Source: Neoceratodus forsteri
Lineage: Eukaryota; Chordata; Ceratodontiformes; Ceratodontidae
Length of the DNA: 64,000 nt
Assembly: GCA_016271365.2 (NCBI GenBank)
Contig: JADMNL010000022.1
Location: 221,192,501-221,256,500 of the forward strand
Direction of reading: 5' to 3'
In this document: positions 55,849 to 64,000 of the stretch, one piece after another
How positions within the stretch are numbered: position 1 is the stretch's first letter
Layout: the number at the start of each line of letters is the position of its first letter
Translations under genes and position numbers: made by a program
Notes under the pieces: model-generated
Told to the model about the DNA's origin: nothing
Seen by the model: only the letters and a program-made list of their open reading frames with translations
Database searches by the model: none

Positions 55849-55992
55849 TGATCGGTGTCCATCAGATATCATTATCTTCATGAGGGGTCAGTGACATATT
55901 GACACTCACAAGTGGTGAAGCCATGAGTGAGGGTTCAAGAGGTCACTGACCACGATTGAAGATACAAACGATATCTAAGAGCCACCTATCAG
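55849..55992. mobile_element. Foldback element, 144 bp
   Basis: The left end ctgatcggtgtcc and inner atcagatatc, tatcttca, ggtcagtgaca pair with the right half, whose reverse complement reads ctgataggtggctc, ttagatatcg, tatcttcaa, ggtcagtgacc. Stem of about 60 bases with mismatches and a short loop. It starts exactly where the CR1-a tail ends, so the CR1 may have inserted at its edge. Confidence 0.8.
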
Positions 55993-56224
55993 ATGTCCAG
56001 CTTATACAATCTACTTTATAATTGTTGAAATTATACCTGCTGTACAGTTCAGCACAGTGTTAGGCACACCACTCAGTACAGGTACAGAGTGAATATCTCA
56101 CTAACAAGATAAATTAAATGATGCATCATACTAGCAAGATAAAAATGTATCTAGCTAACTAGCTAACTAGGGTTTTTTGACTGTGCTAGCATTTTTATCT
56201 CAGTGAAAAAATGCTAATGTATGT
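55993..56224. repeat. Short gap with small hairpin
   Basis: ctagcaagataaaaatg (56130-56146) pairs imperfectly with catttttatc after gtgctag near 56190-56200, around a ctaactagctaactag run. No gene. Confidence 0.5.
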
Positions 56225-56690
56225 TGCAGAAAGAGGTTTTTCATGCACTACGGTGTCAAATGCCTTGCTGAAGTCCAGAAAGTCAATGTCTATGGCTGTG
56301 CCCTTGTCAACCCCTTGGTCACCCTTTCAAAGAATGTGATCAGGTTAATTTGGCATGATCTGACTCTTATAAAGCCATGCATAGATGAGCAGGAAAAAAA
56401 GGATGTCAACCACCTTCTCCATTAGTCTGCACTTGGTAAAAGATTCATAGAATTTTTCCATCACTGATATTTTGCTGAATGGTTTATAGTTGCTCAGGTC
56501 TGGTCTTGCCCACCTTTTGGAGATGGGGACCACACTTACAACCTCAGTCCTCCAGCACCTCATCTGTACAGGCAGAATCATGACAGATTACTTCAACTGG
56601 CCACAATTGCTCCTTTATTTCCCAAATGATCCTGTGAGGTGTCCTGTGTACTGCTGGGGACGAGCCTGGCTTGATCTGTAAAAGGTAATC
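56225..56690 (-). mobile_element. CR1-c fragment (third CR1 lineage)
   Basis: The minus strand has PISKRWARPDLSNYKPFS (the NYRPIS block), ISVMEKFYESFTKCRLMEKV, and near 56280-56240 a frame with DFLDFSKAFDTV. The DNA ttgctgaagtccagaaagtc is the inverse of the FSKAFD region familiar from CR1 of many tetrapods. It is more diverged from CR1-a than CR1-a copies are from each other, so older or from another lineage. Confidence 0.8.
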
Positions 56691-56946
56691 AGGTACCAAG
56701 ATGGAAACGACATATACAGCCTATATCATGACTACCAATATGGCCTGCCCCTTCCAGTGAGCTCCCCTACCTCTACAGCACTTTTGTGAACACCAAATCA
56801 GATTAGCCATTCATCATCTCAGCCATCTCCCCATCTCCCTTACATAGAAACATAGAATTTGATGGCAGATAAGGACCGCTTGGCCCACCTAGTCTGCCCA
56901 TATTCCTACCTAACAGATAAGCTGCTGATCCTAGTTAACCAAAAGC

Positions 56947-59712
56947 TTACTTCCTTCTACCCCCCACTAGGACTGCCTTATGTCTGTCCCATGCATTCTT
57001 GAATTCCCCCACTGTTCTTGACTCCACAACCTCCTCAGGGAGGCTGTTCCATGCATCCACAACCCTCTCTGTGAAAAAATACTTCCTCACATTACCTCTG
57101 AGCCATTCCTCCTCTATCTTCAAATTGTGCCCCCTTGTTCTTGCACATCTCTTTTTCTGAAAGATGCTACCTTCTTGGACTTTGTTGATTCCCTTGAGAT
57201 ACTTAAAAGTTTCTATCATGTCCCCTCTCTCCCTCCTTTCCTCAAGGGTACACATATTAAGCTCCTTTAGTCTTTCTTTGTATGTCTTCTGGTGCAGACC
57301 CTGCACCATTTTGGTTGCCCTCCTCTGGACGGCTTCCACTCTGTATATGTCTTTGTGGAGATGGGGTCTCCAGAACTGCACACAGTACTCCAGATGGGGT
57401 CTCACCAACTGTCTGTACAGAGGGATAACAACTTCCTGTTTTCTACTAGCGATGCCTCTCCCTATGCATCCCAGTATCCCCCCAGCCTTCCTTACTGCCT
57501 TCTCACATTTCTTGCCCACCTTTAGGTCATCTGATATAATAACCCCCAGGTCAATTTCCATTTTTACTGTTGTCAGTATCTCACCCCCATTGTGTACTCT
57601 TCCCCTGTTTTTTTCTCCCCAGGTGCATTACCTTGCACTTCTTTGCATTGAATCTGGGCTGCCATACATTTGACCATTCCTCCAACCTTGCCAAGTTCCT
57701 TCTCATCCTTTTCACTCCATCTTGTGTATCAACCCTGTTGCAGATCTTTGTGTCGTCTGCAAAAAGACATACTTTTCCTTCCAGTTCCTCTGCAATGTCA
57801 CTTATAAAGACTTTAAAAAGGACCAGTCCCAGTACTGAAACCTGTGGTACCCTGCTAGCAACCCTCCTTTCTTCACTGTGGACTCCATTTACTACTACCC
57901 TTTGTGTCCTGTTGTCTAGCCGATTTTTTATCCAGGATACCACCTTGGGACCCACTCCAAGGCTGGCTAACTTGTGTATTAATCTTTTGTGTGGGACTGT
58001 ATCAAATGCCTTGCTAAAATCTAGGTAGGCCATGTCCACAGCCCCTCCCTGGTCTACTACTTTGGTCACCCAGTCATAGAAATCTATTAGATTCATCAAC
58101 AGGACCTTCCCATTGTGAATCCATGCTGCCTTCGGTCCTGTGCCCCACTGGCCTCTAGGTACCCAACCATTATTTCCTTCAGAAGTGAGTCCATCATTTT
58201 CCCTACCACTGAGGTCAAACTAACTGGTCTGTAGTTTCCTGCCTGTGTCCTGTTCCAGCTTTTGTGAAGAGGAATCACATCCATCCTCCTCCAGTCCTCA
58301 GGTACCACCCCATCCACCCATGATTTGTTACAGAGAGTAGTCAGTGGTGTCACTAGTTCTACCCTTAGTTCTTTTAGAATTCTTGGGTGAATCCCACCAG
58401 GCCCCATTGCTTTGTCCACCTTCAATTTTATTAGTTCTTTCAGAACCCTTTCTTCTGTAAATGGACTGGTATCGATCCCCATCTTCAGAGTGTTTCTCTT
58501 GTTTGGTTTAGGTGCCTCCCCCTCCTCTTCCTTTGTGAATACTGAGCAGAAATATATATTCAGCATCCCTGCTTTTTCACTGTCACCCTCTACCCACATT
58601 CCCTCCCATTTAATAAGCCTCAGTATCCCTCCTTTGGTCTTTCTTCATTCCCTAATGTACCTATAAAAGGTCTTTTCTCCCTTCTTAACAGAGTTGGCTA
58701 TCCTTTCCTCGGTTTGGGCCTTTGCTATTCTGACTGCCTTCCTAGCCTCTTTCTGATTTAACTGATAACGTTCTCTGTCCTGTTCCTTCTGTGTTTCCTT
58801 ATATTTCCTGAATGCTATCCTTTTCTCCTTAACCTTTTCTGCCACCTCTTTTGAGAACCATAGCCTTTTTTCCTTCAATTTTGTGTTTTGTTGATTTACT
58901 TTACACAAAGGCTTGTTGCCTCAGTGATGGCTGTTTTGATTACTCCCCATTGTTCCTCCACCCCTCCTTCTTTCCTGTTTGCTAGTGTTTTTCTAAGGCA
59001 CTCTCTCATTTTCCCAAAGTCAGCCCTCCTAAAGTCCAATACTCTTGCTTTTGTATGGCTTGATTGTATGGCTGTGTTTATCGTGAACCACACTGTTTGG
59101 TGGTCGCTTGTTCCCAGTTGGCTACCCACTTCTAAATCTGAATTCTTTCTCCATCCTGATTTGAGAGTACCAGGTCTAAGATTGCTCCCTCCTGAGTGGG
59201 TTCCAATACTAGCTGTCTGAGGCATGCCCCCTGTAGGGCATCAAGAATGACCCTGCTCTTGGATGTGCCTGCAGCAAAGGTGCTCCAGTTAACATCTGGC
59301 ATATTCGGGTCCCCCATCAACAATATCTCCCCTTTTTCTGCCATTCTAAGGAAGACTTCTATCATTTCATTGTCCATTCCCTCCCTCTGACATGGGGGTC
59401 TGTATACAATCCCCATGTGGATTGTGGTGCCATTTCCTGTCTCCTGGGGGACCAGAGTGCCTCAACTGCTTTCTGTTTACTCTTTAGTTCTGTTGCTTTG
59501 ATCCCTTCCTTTACATAGAGAGCTAGTCCTCCTCCTCTTTTACCCTCCCTGTCCCTCCTGTAGATTGTGTATCCTGGTATGTTAATATCCCAGTCATGGT
59601 TCTCTCTGTACCATGTTTCTGTGACTGCCACAATATCCAGGCAACCCTCTTCTATCAAGGCCACTAGTTCAAGGAGCTTGTTACACAGACTACGGGCATT
59701 GGTACTCATCAC
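56947..59712 (-). pseudogene. CR1-a ORF2 (endonuclease-RT)
   Basis: Starts MMSTNARSLCNKLLELVALI at 59712. Endonuclease: DIVAVTETWYRENHDW, GGGLALYVKEGI, ILLMGDPNMPDVNWS (Leu-to-Pro in the GDLN box), GTSDHQTVWFTI. Linker at 58908-58645. RT: MGPGGIHPRILKEL, NYRPVSLTSVVGKM, AYLDFSKAFDTVPHKRL, SRVPQVSVLGLVLF (changed GVPQGS box) and LFADDTKICN. The C-terminal domain (57561-56947) is intact for 204 codons to GGRRK. Four to six frame breaks remain, fewer than in the other copies. Confidence 0.9.
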
Positions 59713-59892
59713 CCTCCACTTTTTGATGGCCTTACCCCTTTTAGCCCCATTCCTGTCCTTACTGCCTTTGACTTTTTTTACATTTACCTCTGTCCTGCTC
59801 CCTAATGACTTCTGTACCTTGGTGTTTACCTCACTAATTACCGTGTTTTGTGGGGAGGCTGATTTCCTGCTCCTTTCAGTATCTCCCCTTGG

Positions 59893-60800
59893 CTAGTTTA
59901 AATGCTTGCCAGTGAAGCATTTAAACCTCTCACCTAGGATCCTGGTTCCCCGGACAGATGAAGACCATCGCACCAGTATAGGTCTGCATCCCTCCAGGTG
60001 ACTCCCCAGTCCCCAATGAAGCCACAGCCTGAGCTCCACACAGTTTTCAACCATTTGTTGAATTCCCTGGTGGGGGTACCCTAGAATCACCCTTGCCATA
60101 GACAGGCAGCACCTCCAAGAAGGTTACCGTATGTGCTACTTGTCTAAGGCCCCTCTCCAACTCTACAAACTCCTCTTGCACTGCTCTGATCCCAGTCCTA
60201 GCCAGGTCATTTGTACCTAGGTGGAAAATGACATCCAGCTCCCTCCCTTGTGCAGCTGCTCCCACAATCCTGAGGATTCGCTTCCTGTCCCTCCAAGCCA
60301 TGGTGCCAGGCAGGCACCTTACCTCCCTCTCCCTTCTTCCCCATTTCTACCCCCTAATGACTGGGTCCCCACCAGGGTTGTTTCTTTCCCTGTGGGGTCC
60401 CATGCCACCCTCCTGTGGGTCTTCTTTGTGAAGGTTCCCAGCATCCTCCTTGGTCTCCACTGCAGGTGCCTCCATAGAGGAACCACTATCCACCAGAAGA
60501 GTGAGTGATTGTGGAGGTACAGCTGGAGGGTGCAACTCTGTTCACCACCCTTTCCTCCTGAGGCCCCCCTGGGCCAGCCTCTCCTCTTTCTTGGCAATCT
60601 CTGAGGTAGTGGCATTGGCCCTGGTGGTCCCTGGGTAGGGGAGAAGGTTTCATGAATCCTAGCCAGGTCAGCCTGGAGATGGGCAACCTCCTCCCTCAGA
60701 CCAGAGAGGTGCCTACAAATAGGGCAGCATCGCAGCCTCTAGAATGTCTCCTGGAACACTGCCGACCCACAGCCATTGCACTGCAGCACTCCTATCATGT
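59893..60800 (-). pseudogene. CR1-a ORF1 (zinc-binding + SGNH esterase)
   Basis: Near 60790 the minus strand encodes QCNGCGSAVF then, after a stop, CCPICRHLSGLREEVAHLQA: paired Cys motifs (CxxC ... CxxC-H) followed by a coiled-coil-like helix, as in PHD-like CR1 ORF1 proteins. The esterase blocks follow: a damaged GDS block near 60380-60350 (GDPVIRG in one frame), ELDVIFHLGTNDLA at about 60220, VTFLEVLPVYG, and the end with GTRILGERFKCFTGKHLN at 59893. The block V His region is readable but frame-shifted. Ser-to-Pro in GDS and the breaks mean no active esterase. Confidence 0.8.
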
Positions 60801-61080
60801 CTTATTTTATGTCCCTTTTCTTGTTTCTCTGCATGCTTACTCTCTCCTCTGCTTACAGCTCTCACCCTTCCTGTTCTGGGACAGCAACTTCCTATATTCT
60901 TCAGTAGCCTCCTTCTTCCTTGCTCAGTGTCAGACCACCATCAGCTAGGGGGGAGAGTAAGCTACTTTTTTCCTTTAGGGTTGACAAAACCAATGTTTCT
61001 CTATGATCCTTCCCTTCCTACTGCCAAACAGGAAGTGCCTGTTGACAGTCAAATCCAGTGGCTATAAAGAGAACTGGCTT

Positions 61081-61837
61081 AGGTGTGGGTGGGTGGAGGG
61101 GTCGGATGGAGTGCAATTAGTAAGGAAAAAGGCTAGCAACAGGAAGTTGTAATTTGAGTCACCTGCTTTTATAGTGTCTAAGCCACACCCCCAATTAAGC
61201 TCTCTCTCTCTCTCTCTCTCCTCCTACTGGTTTAGCAAAGTAAGTTGATACAGTACCCTTCCTAGCACAGAACACACACTGACTTTCTTTCTTTTCTTTC
61301 TTTTTTTAACCCTAAATAAGACCCCTTCTACTTCTAATAAAGTACAGTATGTCTGCTTAATCTCAACAGACACTGACTCCTGCTGAGATATAAGTGTTAA
61401 ATTAATAAGAAAATGTAGCTTCTTTTAGTTAGCTGCTTTCTGCACTACAAGCAAGGCTAGCAACAGCTACTTAATTTAGAGATTCAAATCTGCCTCCCCT
61501 TATTTTTAGGGGCACAGCTAATTCCTTCATCTTCCTCTTTCCAGTTATGCACTGAAAGAAGGATTTGGTGCCAGTCAAAAGCACAATGTGTCATTCCAGT
61601 TTAAGAGACGCCACCTATATCTCACCATCACGAGTTTTTGGAATGATAATAAAACATTAACACCTTTGCTATACTACATGCTAAGAAACAAAGTACAATT
61701 TGGTTACATTTATTTAGGCAGTATAGAACAAATATGGATTCCATATTGGAAACTTAACAAGCAATTGCCCACATCTCATTTACACCTATTGCCTTATTGG
61801 TATGGTAGTAGCCAGAGATATGTACCAGTAAATATTA
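61081..61837. other. Unassigned 0.75 kb with (CT)n
   Basis: A (CT)n run covers 61200-61221 and a T/C-rich stretch lies at 61282-61310. The block aaggctagcaacag occurs at 61131 and 61454, followed by similar aatttgag/aatttaga strings. These may be CR1 5' sequence repeats. The plus-strand ORF 61588-61854 has no domain. Confidence 0.4.
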
Positions 61838-61990
61838 TGATACATAGAAATTAACAACATATAAGGCCAACAGGTCCATTCAGTCTGTCGTCCCTACCTG
61901 GCTTCTGTGCTGTAAGCTACTGTATAGCTAGACACACTGGATCTCGTCTCTGACTACTACTCTCCTTATATGGACACATAAAGGTCATTT
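61838..61990 (-). mobile_element. CR1-type tail fragment
   Basis: The plus strand reads tacatagaaattaacaacat, ataaggccaacaggtccatt, cagtctgtcgtccctacc, the inverse of a CR1 3' end (compare ccaagcggtccttatctgcc and a ctatgt tail). It differs from CR1-a in several positions, so it comes from another CR1 subfamily. Confidence 0.7.
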
Positions 61991-63091
61991 AGGTTGATGA
62001 CATTCTTCTCCAGTCCTTTTGGCTTTGCAGGCAACTGCATTCTTTGAGTTGTCTCTTTGCAGCTTGTAGCAGTTTAACATAGTAGTCCTGAGGACCACAA
62101 TTGTTGTGAGATTGTATACAATTAAAGGCTAACATTTGTAGTGGAAGCAGGTTGAAAAAGAACTCAGCACACACCTGCTTAGATGATGGCAATAATTGCA
62201 AGAGTTCATAGTAATAGTCATACACAGATGATAGTAATAGTTCAAAGTGATACTTTAGCAAACATGTTTGCAATGTCAGAAAGTAGGTAATGGATGCACA
62301 CTGGGTGCAGCAGTGCCTCACCACAGAGTACAGTCAGTGTCACAAGAGATTAGACAGGAGCACTTACCTAACCAGCCTTGCAGGACTTCTTGGCATGAAA
62401 GGAATGCACAAAGTCACGCAATATTGTCTCTGGTTTCTTTTTTTTTGTGTGCAGAACAGCAAACATAAAGTGTAACACTTCAGCCTTCCAAATGCAAGGC
62501 AGGGTGTCTTGCAAGATAGCATAAAACTGCTACTATCCTCACCTAACATTTCTCTCTCCACCAATACCCCCCCCCCCCACCGAGCTTTATCAGAGATAAT
62601 TAGTCCTTTTGGAAGATGAGATTTATACTGCAAGCCTCATTACATCACAGATGATCAAAGCCACTGGTTTTAGGTATTTGGGCTGCTTGCGCACAAGCAC
62701 ATACAAAGAATTTCACAGAATTTGGCATTTTATACCAGATTAGTAAATCTACAGAACGTGTATTTTTCTTATAGTTGCTTCCTGTGATATTTTCAGTTTG
62801 CTTCGTTTAATGCTCGTATATACTAAGCCTTTCTTAGTTTGATTATTTATATATAGTAAAATAATGACAGTAGAATCCCAGTAAAATCAGGAAATTAGAC
62901 TAACAATTACCTGTGCAATTTCCAAAATTTCAAGTCCTGAAAGCAGAATTTAATTACTTTAATCACTGTACATCAGTGGTATTGCAGATGATACAATAAG
63001 GCTAGTCACTTACTAAGCACCCCTACACAGAAAACCCAGTGCGCAAAAAATATGCAAAATATGTGAAACACTTAAAAATAAGGCCAAGTTA
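61991..63091. other. Unassigned 1.1 kb
   Basis: No domain or named repeat. A run of C lies at 62568-62578. The ORFs on both strands near 62268-62633 are overlapping accidents. The last ~300 bp are A/T-rich. Confidence 0.4.
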
Positions 63092-63625
63092 ATCGCTTCT
63101 TGGCCTTTGGCTAAGGTCAAGTGTCTTCTTCTCTATGCCTGGCCTAGTGGCCTCTCCTTCACATTTCTACTTGTGTTTTACTGCTCTGTTATCTACTTGT
63201 GCTCTCTGTCCCCCTGTCCTGTGTCCCCTCTGCAGCTCTTATCTCTCCTCCTTGGTACCATTCCACCTGTACTCCCCTTCCCCCTGCCTGCCACTCCCCT
63301 TTCTACCCTGATTACACTGACTGGGAACACATTGACTGTCTTGTCTCACAAGGCAATGTATATGATATACCACCTCGTATAGTTCACCCAGCTACTGTTG
63401 TACACACATTTCTACATTATGAAGGAACTGAACCACTGTTCTCCATTTGTGTCACCGTTAAACTATTGTGTCATTGTTACTGTATAGTATTATTCGGATG
63501 TTATGTTGTGACTGTCTATAAATTGTATATCCTTCGTTCCTGTGCTAACCAGGTCCATCTTGTAAATGAGCTATGCTCAATGGTGTTCACCTGGATAAAT
63601 AAAGATGTTGATTGATTGACTGATT
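63092..63625 (+). mobile_element. U2 snRNA-headed chimera with L2-like 3' end
   Basis: Bases 63092-63124 (atcgcttcttggcctttggc, taaggtcaagtgt) match the first ~34 nt of vertebrate U2 snRNA with two substitutions and one missing T. U2 similarity then stops and a C/T-rich body of about 420 bp follows. The last ~80 bp (aggtccatcttgtaaatgag onward, aataaataaagatgttg, then a ttgattga tail) match the 3' end of the L2-like LINE at 40002-40086. This is either a one-off template-switch chimera or a member of an snRNA-headed SINE family. Confidence 0.8.
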
Positions 63626-64000
63626 CATTGAAGAAATAGTACAGCATGTTGAAAACAGTGCATTTGCAACTTATTAACCCTCTGTTCACCCAGCAAAACC
63701 TCACTCCCAGTCCTTTTATTTACTTACCAAAGTTTAGATGTTATATAGCATTAGCTGGCAACTTTAGGGAGCAATGTTTATTAAAGGCATGCAATAAATC
63801 ATGAAATGGTTGTTTTACCTCATTTGGCATGGAACAAGATCTTGTCTCCAGGCTCAGGTGAGGCATACTCCTCCCAGTGGTCACGTCAGTAGGATATTGG
63901 GTGTGGTGGGTAGTTCTTCTGGCTTTCAGCTCCAGTTTTGCTTCTGATGCTCAGCTCATTTGACCAAAGCCTGCCTCATGCTGGCTGCTGCAGTCACATC
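63626..64000. other. Unassigned final 0.37 kb
   Basis: No gene or known repeat is visible in the last stretch of the window. Confidence 0.4.

Larger units (their letters stand above)
52130..55850 (+). mobile_element. CR1-a copy with partial ORF1 and ORF2
   Basis: Similarity to the minus-strand copy (56843-61080) begins at 52130 inside ORF1 and continues to the tctatgtttctat tail at about 55848. It carries the esterase part of ORF1, the whole ORF2 region and the 3' UTR signature. A hAT-type MITE interrupts ORF2 at 54846-55025. The tail abuts a foldback element at 55849. Confidence 0.92.
56843..61080 (-). mobile_element. CR1-a copy, most complete in window
   Basis: About 4.2 kb on the minus strand: a likely 5' UTR (61080-60810), ORF1 (about 60800-59893), ORF2 (59712-56947) and 3' UTR with gtgggccaagcggtccttat ending at tatgtttctatg (56843). 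It is the only copy here with both the zinc-binding and esterase regions of ORF1. Its 5' end is not fixed; similar rare motifs (aaggctagcaacag) at 61131 and 61454 hint that 5' sequence may extend further. Confidence 0.9.

Noticed and set aside
63092..63124. A functional U2 snRNA gene
   Set aside because: Only about the first 34 nt match; the branch-point-recognition region, Sm site and 3' stem-loops are absent, and the rest is LINE-like.
1..64000. CRISPR array or prokaryotic operon
   Set aside because: No regularly spaced identical repeats with unique spacers; all coding signal is from eukaryotic non-LTR retrotransposons.

Overview
This 64 kb window is vertebrate genomic DNA made almost entirely of decayed transposable elements. 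I find no convincing single-copy host gene, no rRNA or functional tRNA gene, and no CRISPR array. Several LINE clades are present together (CR1, L2-like, L1 and Tx1-like L1), along with tRNA-derived SINEs, foldback and MITE-type DNA elements, minisatellites and many nested insertions. This fits a vertebrate with a large, repeat-rich genome. The abundance of CR1 and L2, the Tx1-like L1, and a SINE with a fish-type (V-SINE-like) block suggest a lungfish, or less likely a large-genome amphibian. The species call is inference; the sequence carries no species marker.

Layout. 1-3.2 kb: L1-clade LINE on the minus strand, cut by the window start (ORF2 endonuclease, then ORF1). 3.2-6.7 kb: minus-strand LINE of the jockey/CR1/L2 group (here 'LINE-B'), whose 5' side is broken up by CR1 insertions and a 63-bp duplication. 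6.8-7.1 and 7.4-10.4 kb: CR1 copies (here 'CR1-a'). 10.4-13.8 kb: unassigned DNA with a 640-bp-spaced duplication and a 114-bp minisatellite. 13.85-14.3 kb: first copy of a tRNA-derived SINE ('SINE-A'). 14.8-16.2 and 21.3-22.4 kb: minus-strand L2-like pieces ('LINE-C'). Between them, 16.2-20.1 kb holds a CR1-a copy split by an unknown 0.66-kb insert and by a second CR1 lineage ('CR1-b'). 22.9-28.8 kb: long plus-strand Tx1-like L1. 29-35 kb: SINEs, an 18-bp minisatellite, foldback repeats and short CR1 tails. 35.4-40.1 kb: L2-like LINE preceded by GC-rich ~113-bp monomers, with a 2A-like motif at the start of its ORF. 40.2-44.3 kb: short hairpins, a MIR-like SINE, an L1 3' scrap and another SINE-A. 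44.3-46.9 kb: LINE-B copy with an internal RT deletion, lying between inverted repeats. 47-52 kb: unassigned DNA with a degenerate minisatellite and palindromes. 52.1-55.85 kb: CR1-a with part of ORF1 and most of ORF2, carrying a hAT-type MITE. 56.2-56.7 kb: a third CR1 lineage. 56.8-61.1 kb: the most complete CR1-a (minus strand), with zinc-knuckle/esterase ORF1 and ORF2. 63.09-63.63 kb: a chimera whose head matches the 5' end of U2 snRNA and whose tail matches the 3' end of the L2-like LINE.

The parts relate as autonomous LINEs and the short elements they probably mobilise. The L2-like LINE and the U2-headed element share the same 3' end, and CR1-a copies and fragments share one 3' signature ending in a ctatgttt repeat. 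All the ORFs carry stops or frameshifts, so every element here looks inactive. The items most worth following up are the U2/L2 chimera, the SINE-A family with its two length classes, the 2A-like motif behind tandem GC monomers, and the hAT MITE with its 8-bp target duplication.
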